Positions 5,104-8,842 of a DNA stretch of 9,967 nt are shown here, piece after piece (position 1 is the stretch's first letter; each line of letters opens with the position of its first letter). The translations under genes were made by a program, and so were the position numbers. Under the pieces are notes generated by a model. The model worked only from the letters and a program-made list of their open reading frames with translations, searched no databases and had not been told where the DNA came from. The stretch is from Candidatus Nomurabacteria bacterium (GTDB taxonomy: Bacteria; Patescibacteriota; Minisyncoccia; Phycocordibacterales; UBA9973): positions 11,699-21,665 of the forward strand of contig CALRFC010000006.1 of NCBI GenBank assembly GCA_943356395.1. Direction: 5' to 3'.

Positions 5104-5847
5104 ATGAAAAAGAACATCTTGATCGTCGGCGATCCGCATGTCGGCAAATCGACTTTGCTCAAGCGGATCATCGCGGATATTCCACCCGAGAAGAAATGCG
5201 GCTTCGTGACGAATGAAGTCACGGATGACGGCCGCCGCATCGGCTTTGAGATCGAAACATCGTTCGGCGAGAAAAAGCTTTTTGCCAGCCACGATCTGTA
5301 TTCTCGTGCGGCAGTGAGACACCATTTGTACGGCGTCGATATCGAAGCCTTCGAAGTGTTGTCGGAAAAAGTCCATTCGAGATGGCGTCGAGGAATGTTG
5401 CTCTATTTAGACGAGGTCGGAGAAATGCAGCTTCATTCGGAGAAATGGAGAGATACATTTCTGCTTCCGTGTCTAGGGTATCGTCCGATGACTTGTCTTG
5501 CAACGATATCTTCCGCACCGCGGTCGTTCCTGCATGAGCTCCGCCGGCATCGCGACGATGTCATCCTGATCGAGCTCACCAAAGACAACCGCGAAGCGCA
5601 GTATGCCTTCATCGCTGCACTCCTCGGAAAGATCGAGAAGGCGAAGCACTACATCGCGCATCCCGAGCTCTGGTCACTCTTTACCGCGACGAATTCTGCG
5701 CGGCTTGAATCTGAACACGGCGTTCGCTATCTCGAATTGCGGCGCGGGTATGATTACGGCTGCAATTGCGACTTCTACAAGCAGCACAAGATATGCAGCC
5801 ACATGATCGCCGCAGAGCATATGATGCAACAGAAACAGAACGCATAA
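5104..5847 (+). CDS. P-loop NTPase (THEP1/NTPase_1-like) fused to a SWIM zinc finger
   Basis: The 247-residue protein starts MKKNILIVGDPHVGKST, a Walker A motif at residues 9-17. A Walker B-like LLYLDEVGEMQL follows at 99-110 with D103/E104. This arrangement (early P-loop, V-T-N-E-V, then L-D-E-x-G-x-M) resembles the THEP1/NTPase_1 family (PF03266), small nucleoside-triphosphatases of uncertain role. The C-terminus carries C220-x-C222-x8-C231-x-H233 within RGYDYGCNCDFYKQHKICSHM, an exact fit to the SWIM zinc-finger pattern CxCx(n)CxH, a proposed DNA- or protein-binding module. The two-domain fusion is unusual. There are no membrane segments. It has its own promoter and a terminator (5851-5876), so it is monocistronic. 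Function is unknown; nucleotide hydrolysis coupled to nucleic-acid binding is an inference. Confidence 0.8.
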   Translation: MKKNILIVGDPHVGKSTLLKRIIADIPPEKKCGFVTNEVTDDGRRIGFEIETSFGEKKLFASHDLYSRAAVRHHLYGVDIEAFEVLSEKVHSRWRRGMLLYLDEVGEMQLHSEKWRDTFLLPCLGYRPMTCLATISSAPRSFLHELRRHRDDVILIELTKDNREAQYAFIAALLGKIEKAKHYIAHPELWSLFTATNSARLESEHGVRYLELRRGYDYGCNCDFYKQHKICSHMIAAEHMMQQKQNA

Positions 5848-5850
5848 CGC

Positions 5851-5876
5851 AAAGTTCCCGAAAGGGAACTTTTTTG
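5851..5876 (+). terminator. Intrinsic terminator of the NTPase-SWIM gene
   Basis: A 9-bp stem AAAGTTCCC/GGGAACTTT with a GAAA tetraloop (5860-5863) runs into a T-tract, four bases after the stop codon. Confidence 0.9.
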
Positions 5877-5893
5877 TTAGTATACGCACATAT

Positions 5894-5967
5894 CTGCCCT
5901 TAGCTCAGCTGGTTAGAGCACCTTGCTTATACCAAGGGGGTCCTTGGTTCGAATCCAAGAGGGCAGA
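5894..5967 (+). tRNA. tRNA-Ile (anticodon UAU)
   Basis: A full cloverleaf can be drawn by hand. The acceptor CTGCCCT (5894-5900) pairs with AGGGCAG (5960-5966), with discriminator A5967. The D-arm GCTC/GAGC spans 5903-5919. The anticodon stem CCTTG/CAAGG (5921-5937) has loop CTTATAC and anticodon TAT at 5928-5930. The variable loop is GGGTC, and the T-arm CTTGG-TTCGAAT-CCAAG spans 5943-5959. UAU reads AUA, an isoleucine codon. Most bacteria read AUA with a CAU tRNA modified by TilS, so a UAU form is uncommon. The first pair C1-G72 is also unusual for tRNA-Ile. CCA is not encoded (CAC follows). A TATACG at 5881-5886 could be the -10 box. Confidence 0.9.
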
Positions 5968-6013
5968 CACGAATAAGAAAAGCGGCCTGCGCCGCTTTTC
6001 TTATTCGTGTCTG
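5964..6013 (+). terminator. Long perfect hairpin after the tRNA, overlapping its 3' end
   Basis: Perfect 23-bp arms (5964-5986 and 5991-6013) flank the loop CTGC. The 5' arm starts within the last four bases of the tRNA. The upper stem AAAAGCGGC/GCCGCTTTT resembles a terminator with a T4 run in the descending arm. This is the same architecture as at the ssrA 3' end. Confidence 0.75.
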
Positions 6014-6048
6014 AGCCGGAGCCATGTTTTGCCAGAATTTCCAGACAG

Positions 6049-6076
6049 TTGCCCCTATTCCTCCTTCTGCTATACT
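6049..6076 (+). promoter_or_regulatory. Promoter of the 166-aa hypothetical gene
   Basis: A -35-like TTGCCC (6049-6054) and a -10 box TATACT (6071-6076) are 16 bases apart. The predicted start near 6083 lies before ATG 6095 but after an in-frame ATG at 6029, which supports the shorter protein. Confidence 0.5.
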
Positions 6077-6094
6077 GGCAAAAACACTCGTACA

Positions 6095-6595
6095 ATGACA
6101 ACATTACAATACAGGCATGTATCGGAAACATACTATTTCGATATGATCCGACACGACTTGGCCGACACTTTTGCCGGCACACTGGAGCTTTTGGAAGTTC
6201 GGAATGCGCCTAAAGGCAAAAAGACCGTGGTACTGATTTATACAGACGATTTTGTAAACTGGTTTTCCGCATTCGACACTGTTGAAAAAGGAAAAGAAGC
6301 GTACCATGCTGTCCTCAAGGGACTCGCTGACAGCGACGGCAATGCAATCAAAGAAGCCACGCGCGATAATTGCATTTTTTACGAACACCCCCAGATCCCA
6401 TGGTTTTTTGCGGAAACGCATGGAGAATCGTTCTGCATCAAGGGAGATTTCTTGAAATTAAAAAGAGGACTGATGGAAAACAGGCAAAAGAGGAGGAAGG
6501 AGTTTTTCGAAAAACATTACGCCAAGGTTTTTGATCCCATCAAAGTCCCCAGCTTAAAAAGCATGTTGCCGAAGGGATACCAAAGCGGAAAATGA
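6095..6595 (+). CDS. Hypothetical protein, soluble, 166 aa
   Basis: I do not recognise a family. From ATG 6095 the protein begins MTTLQYRHVSETYYFDMIRHDLADT and has no transmembrane segment or signal peptide. A middle strand-like stretch KKTVVLIYTDDFVNWF is followed by charged helix-like sequence. A basic tail has K-L-K-R-G-L-M-E-N-R-Q-K-R-R-K-E (about residues 120-135) and ends LPKGYQSGK. The length, aromatic content and a terminator immediately after the stop argue for a real gene. An in-frame ATG at 6029 would add 22 residues but lies upstream of the predicted transcription start and next to the tRNA hairpin, so I reject it. Base composition is somewhat lower in GC than ftsH or the transporters. 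The basic C-terminus could bind nucleic acid, which is speculation. Confidence 0.75.
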   Translation: MTTLQYRHVSETYYFDMIRHDLADTFAGTLELLEVRNAPKGKKTVVLIYTDDFVNWFSAFDTVEKGKEAYHAVLKGLADSDGNAIKEATRDNCIFYEHPQIPWFFAETHGESFCIKGDFLKLKRGLMENRQKRRKEFFEKHYAKVFDPIKVPSLKSMLPKGYQSGK

Positions 6596-6602
6596 AATTC
6601 AC

Positions 6603-6630
6603 ACGGCATCCTCGCGATGCCGTTTTTTTT
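6603..6630 (+). terminator. Intrinsic terminator of the 166-aa gene
   Basis: The stem ACGGCATC (6603-6610) pairs with GATGCCGT (6616-6623), with loop CTCGC and a T8 run. It lies seven bases after the TGA stop. Confidence 0.92.
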
Positions 6631-6631
6631 C

Positions 6632-6660
6632 TTGCTTTTTGTAATCGCCGGTGCAATAAT
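6632..6660 (+). promoter_or_regulatory. Promoter of a candidate non-coding RNA
   Basis: A -35 box TTGCTT (6632-6637) and a -10 box AATAAT (6655-6660) have a 17-base spacer. The predicted start is near 6667. No credible protein start follows before the terminator at 6806-6860. Confidence 0.5.
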
Positions 6661-6666
6661 TGAATC

Positions 6667-6860
6667 GCTGATCGAAGGGCCAAATGGGCGGCCGTCTGAA
6701 AAACGGTGCGTTGTCTTACGACTGAAAGGATGGGTTTCGCATGGCCTGTCTCTCGACCCGGGGGCATGGGTCATCGGTTCGTTCTTTCTTTCCTGAAATC
6801 GGCATGGCGGATTCCTGCAAACTCTTTACCGGGTGACGCAGGGGCCGCCTTTTCTTTTTC
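6667..6860 (+). ncRNA. Candidate structured non-coding RNA with promoter and terminator
   Basis: The stretch between the 166-aa gene and the lycopene cyclase genes has no convincing protein. It is bounded by a promoter-like signal (6632-6660) and an intrinsic terminator. Local hairpins are visible: CCGT/ACGG at about 6692-6706, GTTG/CGAC just after, and GACCC/GGGTC about 6764-6781. I compared it by eye with the hallmarks of RNase P RNA, SRP RNA and tmRNA and found none. It could be a 6S-like RNA, which has little sequence conservation, or a lineage-specific RNA. The expected length is about 190 nt. Confidence 0.4.
6806..6860 (+). terminator. Terminator of the candidate RNA
   Basis: GGCGG-ATT-CCTGC (6806-6818) pairs with GCAGG-GG-CCGCC (6838-6849) across a small internal loop. 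It is followed by the T-rich run TTTTCTTTTTC. The 19-base apical loop is larger than usual. Confidence 0.65.
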
Positions 6861-6891
6861 CTTTCGCAAATCACTCGCCGCAATTCACTTC

Positions 6892-6939
6892 AGTCACTTA
6901 CTTCAAACTTTGCCATGGCAAAGTTTGAAGTAAGTGACT
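6892..6939. repeat. Perfect 48-bp palindrome without spacer
   Basis: All positions from 6892 to 6939 mirror around 6915.5, with centre GCCATGGC. The outermost right base is the last base of the minus-strand crtYd-like stop codon (6941-6939). It lies between converging transcription units. There is no T-run, so it is not a canonical terminator. Confidence 0.88.
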
Positions 6940-7262
6940 TACGAATCGGATATTGCAGTCTTTCTTTTGAAATACATCTCTATGATTATTCCCACGCTCA
7001 CGGAGACGAGGATCGTCCAGACGAGTTCTTCGAAGACGCTCGGGCCGAGGCGGATGCCGAGCGTCTTCGCGTAGTTCATCGTCCATGCACCGGAGAATGT
7101 TGCCGGCAGATCCATCACGAAAAAGATAGCGATTCCCAGAAGTCCCGCGGACAAAATGAATTTCCATCTTTCCACGATGAGTGTGCGGCAGGCGACAACC
7201 CACACGAGAATGAACGGCGCGAAGAAAATGATATCGAGCACTGTGTAGGTATATCTATCCAT
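6939..7262 (-). CDS. Lycopene cyclase domain protein, second subunit (CrtYd-like)
   Basis: The 107-residue membrane protein starts MDRYTYTVLDIIFFAPFIL and has three predicted membrane segments (about 8-28, 35-51 and 76-95). A loop carries W-T-M-N-Y-A-K-T-L-G-I-R-L-G-P-S-V-F-E-E-L. The layout Y-x-Y-x-x-L-D at the start, a central D-x-x-x-x-x-x-G-x-W, then L-G-I and a Glu-Glu pair before the last helix is that of the lycopene cyclase domain (TIGR03462; CrtYc/CrtYd). These act as a heterodimer that cyclises lycopene ends. ATG 7262 overlaps the upstream gene by 8 bases (ATGGATAG), implying translational coupling. The usual Pro-Leu/Ile-Glu-Glu is here PSVFEE, a slightly diverged form. Family assignment is fairly secure; substrate is inferred. 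Confidence 0.75.
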   Translation of the reverse strand: MDRYTYTVLDIIFFAPFILVWVVACRTLIVERWKFILSAGLLGIAIFFVMDLPATFSGAWTMNYAKTLGIRLGPSVFEELVWTILVSVSVGIIIEMYFKRKTAISDS

Positions 7263-7566
7263 AAATTTTTTTCCGCACGACGAGCAGAATTCCCGTGATT
7301 TCCTGCGAGAGCGTCAGGAGAAGGATATATTCCTCGATCGGCAATCCGGCAATCGAGATGCCGAGGGTGTGTTCGTATGACCAGATATGCAGTATCGGGT
7401 TGCCGACGAGATCAAAGGCGAGTCCCCAGACGAATGCGCACGCGCCGATGAAAAGAAAAAGATTCCTGAATTGTTTCAGATATGCGCCATAGCGAAACCA
7501 TAGGAAAAGTGACGGCAGGACAACGAAGACGATAATCCACAAGAGATACGGATGATGCAACATCAT
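7255..7566 (-). CDS. Lycopene cyclase domain protein, first subunit (CrtYc-like)
   Basis: From ATG 7566 the protein has 103 residues, MMLHHPYLLWIIVFVVLPS onward, with three membrane segments. It carries the family core W-S-Y-E-H-T-L-G-I-S-I-A-G-L-P-I-E-E-Y-I-L-L-L (about residues 60-82). The GLPIEEY motif is the most typical of the lycopene cyclase domain, where its acidic residues are thought to protonate lycopene. Its stop overlaps the start of the second subunit. An open frame extends upstream to 7692, but that part has no family resemblance and overlaps the divergent RNA, and a -10 box lies at 7581-7576, so I reject the longer form. No other carotenoid gene is in the window. In related organisms beta-carotene can feed retinal and rhodopsin formation; whether that holds here is unknown. 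Confidence 0.8.
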   Translation of the reverse strand: MMLHHPYLLWIIVFVVLPSLFLWFRYGAYLKQFRNLFLFIGACAFVWGLAFDLVGNPILHIWSYEHTLGISIAGLPIEEYILLLTLSQEITGILLVVRKKIYG

Positions 7567-7575
7567 ACGAAAAAT

Positions 7576-7581
7576 AGTATA
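7576..7581 (-). promoter_or_regulatory. -10 box of the crtYc-crtYd-like operon
   Basis: TATACT on the minus strand lies nine bases before ATG 7566, predicting a start site only about 3-4 bases before the codon. The -35 region is weak. The box overlaps a plus-strand TACAAT (7580-7585), so two divergent promoters may share the same DNA. Confidence 0.45.
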
Positions 7582-7585
7582 CAAT
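7580..7585 (+). promoter_or_regulatory. -10 box of the plus-strand candidate RNA
   Basis: TACAAT (5 of 6 to consensus) predicts a start at G7592, which is exactly where a closing stem of the downstream RNA begins. No good -35 box is seen. Confidence 0.4.
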
Positions 7586-7591
7586 ACTAGT

Positions 7592-7765
7592 GCTGATGGA
7601 CGGAACCTTTTATTAAAAGGGTAGGTCGACGAGGTGATCCGGCATAGGCGTATGTTTGGTGCTAATCCCACCGTGCCACGCCGCCCTGTCAAGGTTGTCG
7701 TGATTACTAAGTTGTCCAGAAATCAGCGAGCGGTTCCAGCTTCCAAGCTCTGGGCCGCTTTTTTA
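7592..7765 (+). ncRNA. Candidate structured RNA with paired ends and terminator
   Basis: About 174 bases without a credible protein begin with GCTGATGGAC (7592-7601). This pairs with GTCC-AGAA-ATCAGC (7714-7727), closing the whole element with a 4-base bulge. Inside are a perfect CCTTTT-ATT-AAAAGG hairpin (about 7606-7620) and GGCGT/ACGCC (about 7647-7682) enclosing GGTG/CACC. A terminator (7729-7765) follows directly. The design (end-to-end stem, multibranch core, terminator) is typical of an independent small RNA or a riboswitch. It does not match any riboswitch consensus I know. The next gene starts about 90 bases on with its own promoter, which favours a stand-alone RNA. Confidence 0.5.
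7729..7765 (+). terminator. Terminator of the 7592 RNA
   Basis: AGCGG (7729-7733) pairs with CCGCT (7755-7759). Inner pairings CCAG/CTGG and AGCTT/AAGCT are partly exclusive. A T6 run follows. Confidence 0.75.
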
Positions 7766-7789
7766 TTTCTTAAAATAAATTCACGCTCT

Positions 7790-7815
7790 TTGACAACAAT
7801 TCCACACTCTATAAT
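7790..7815 (+). promoter_or_regulatory. Promoter of the 78-aa Cys/His-rich protein gene
   Basis: Both boxes are perfect to consensus, TTGACA (7790-7795) and TATAAT (7810-7815), but the spacer is only 14 bases. The start site would be near 7822, about 33 bases before ATG 7855. The short spacer suggests weak basal activity or help from an activator that twists the promoter. Confidence 0.6.
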
Positions 7816-7854
7816 ATGTAATGGAACTTCATTTTTTCACCAAAAATTCTTTTT

Positions 7855-8091
7855 ATGCTCCCAATCATCGACATCAAAGACATGCCCGGCTACAATCCGG
7901 CTGTCACGGATGGCGTTGACAGCGTGAGTAGGGGATTTGTTTTTCTGCGCCAAAGCGAGTATTGCGCGAACGACACGCTCTACCCGCACTGCAAAATACA
8001 CGGCGCGATGCTCCGCGTGAGCAAAGACGGCATCTGGCGTTGCGGCGAGTTCGGCTGTCACAGCGGGTGCTACTATCCGCTCGATCACTAG
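7855..8091 (+). CDS. Small Cys/His-rich (probable zinc-binding) hypothetical protein
   Basis: The 78-residue protein begins MLPIIDIKDMPGYNPAVTDG and has no membrane segment. Its second half contains C37, C46-x2-H49, C63-x4-C68-H69 and C72, in Y-P-H-C-K-I-H-G-A-M-L-R-V-S-K-D-G-I-W-R-C-G-E-F-G-C-H-S-G-C. This looks like a compact zinc-ribbon type fold in which the C-x2-H and C-x4-C pairs would hold one zinc. I do not recognise a named family. The start has no Shine-Dalgarno site. A shorter frame beginning at ATG 7821 overlaps in another frame, but it carries no family signal. A promoter lies upstream and a terminator hairpin 8130-8197 downstream, so it is probably monocistronic. Binding of RNA, DNA or protein is possible but not shown. 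Confidence 0.75.
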   Translation: MLPIIDIKDMPGYNPAVTDGVDSVSRGFVFLRQSEYCANDTLYPHCKIHGAMLRVSKDGIWRCGEFGCHSGCYYPLDH

Positions 8092-8129
8092 CTTTTCGAA
8101 ATCCGATCTGCTATATTGGAACCAACAGA

Positions 8130-8197
8130 TCCCGCCCCTCGGCAAACAGAATATGCGCGCGCATAGTTTGCGAGCAAATGGGCGGGACTTCTTTTTT
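8130..8197 (+). terminator. Large terminator hairpin after the 78-aa gene
   Basis: TCCCGCCC (8130-8137) pairs with GGGCGGGA (8180-8187). Further up, CTCG-GCAAAC pairs with GTTTGCGAG. The apex contains the self-complementary TATGCGCGCGCATA (8152-8165). A T7 run follows after CTTC. A TATATT at 8112-8117 just before it could start a short RNA consisting of this hairpin alone. Confidence 0.75.
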
Positions 8198-8200
8198 AAA

Positions 8201-8306
8201 GAGATAGGCCTGAACACACCGAGACTTTTACTGTGGACGGAGACAAGGGCCATCTATCAGGTTAATTTCTCGGACCCACGGGGTGGCTTTATTGCCACCC
8301 TTTTTT
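8201..8306 (+). ncRNA. Candidate pseudoknot RNA element followed by a terminator
   Basis: GATA-GGCC (8203-8210) can pair with GGCC-ATC-TATC (8248-8258). CCGAG in its loop (8219-8223) can pair with CTCGG beyond it (8269-8273), making an H-type pseudoknot. An alternative CCTGA/TCAGG (8209-8213/8257-8261) excludes the first stem. Immediately after is the terminator GGGTGGC/GCCACCC (8281-8300) with T6. Mutually exclusive stems before a terminator are what a riboswitch or attenuator looks like. The transporter gene downstream, however, seems to have its own promoter, so a free small RNA is equally possible. I match no known riboswitch class. Confidence 0.4.
8281..8306 (+). terminator. Intrinsic terminator upstream of the transporter operon
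   Basis: The 7-bp stem GGGTGGC/GCCACCC (8281-8287, 8294-8300) has loop TTTATT and is followed by T6. Confidence 0.9.
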
Positions 8307-8324
8307 CTTTTGTGTTTTTAAAAA

Positions 8325-8360
8325 GTGCCATCATTTTCGCTATGGCGAAAATGATGGCAC
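8325..8360. repeat. 16-bp perfect inverted repeat upstream of the EamA-like gene
   Basis: GTGCCATCATTTTCGC (8325-8340) and its exact reverse complement (8345-8360) flank the loop TATG. There is no T-run. It lies just before the -35 region of the transporter operon and could be an operator or a further member of the palindromic spacer class. Confidence 0.7.
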
Positions 8361-8366
8361 AAGTGG

Positions 8367-8394
8367 TTCATTCAAAATCAAATATGCTATCATA
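8367..8394 (+). promoter_or_regulatory. Promoter of the transporter operon, possibly leaderless
   Basis: A -35-like TTCATT (8367-8372) and a -10-like TATCAT (8389-8394) are 16 bases apart, placing the start at about 8401, the A of the ATG. A second -10 candidate TATGCT (8383-8388) would give a leader of about six bases. Either way there is no room for a ribosome-binding site. Confidence 0.45.
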
Positions 8395-8400
8395 GTTTCC

Positions 8401-8835
8401 ATGATCGGATTCTTGTATGCCATCGGTGCGGCGATCACCTGGGGCGCGGTCTACACCATCGACCAGAAGATTCTCTACGCGCTTTCGCCGCTCGCGCTCC
8501 TTTTCGTCAATTCGGTCATCACCATGATCGTGGTCTTGCCGTTTCTCTTCACGCACGGCGGTGGCGCGGCAACAAAGGCCTTCCTCCATTCAGGAACCAG
8601 CACGATCATCCTGATCGCCCTATCGCTCGCACTCGCAGCCTTGGCGAATTTCCTGATCTACTCGAGCATCAAGACCCTCGGCGCATCGACCGCCTCCATC
8701 TTCGAGATCGCCTACCCTTTTTTCGTCGTCATCCTTTCCTTCTTCGTCTTCAGATCGAAACCCAACATCTATTTCCTGATCGGCGCACTCTTCATGTTCA
8801 TCGGTTCGGCGATCATCATCAAGCTGGGGAGATAA
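8401..8835 (+). CDS. EamA/DMT-superfamily half-size transporter
   Basis: This 144-residue membrane protein has about five hydrophobic segments (about 1-20, 29-51, 67-88, 97-117 and 121-140). It starts MIGFLYAIGAAITWGAVYTIDQK and contains A-S-T-A-S-I-F-E-I-A-Y-P-F-F-V-V-I-L-S-F-F-V-F followed by L-I-G-A-L-F-M-F-I-G-S-A-I-I-I, the typical second half of an EamA domain. EamA proteins of the drug/metabolite superfamily normally have two such domains in ten helices; a single-domain protein would have to act as a dimer. The substrate cannot be told from sequence. It is the first gene of a two-gene operon, with the MFS gene starting seven bases after its stop. GC content is high like ftsH. Confidence 0.85.
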   Translation: MIGFLYAIGAAITWGAVYTIDQKILYALSPLALLFVNSVITMIVVLPFLFTHGGGAATKAFLHSGTSTIILIALSLALAALANFLIYSSIKTLGASTASIFEIAYPFFVVILSFFVFRSKPNIYFLIGALFMFIGSAIIIKLGR

Positions 8836-8842
8836 GACTGTC

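Noticed and set aside
7255..7692. Longer form of the CrtYc-like protein starting at 7692
   Set aside because: The extra N-terminal part has no family resemblance, overlaps the divergent RNA candidate, and lies upstream of the likely -10 box.
7821..7919. Leaderless 32-codon frame starting at ATG 7821, six bases after TATAAT
   Set aside because: It overlaps the 78-aa gene in another frame and has no protein-like features, although translation of it as a leader peptide cannot be excluded.
8231..8287. Two ACGG loops suggesting a guanidine-II (mini-ykkC) riboswitch before a small transporter
   Set aside because: Flanking stems do not form properly: the first has a mismatch after three pairs and the second overlaps the terminator arm.
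8153..8395. Plus-strand frame of 80 codons
   Set aside because: It starts inside a terminator hairpin and crosses a second terminator and an inverted repeat; no family signal.
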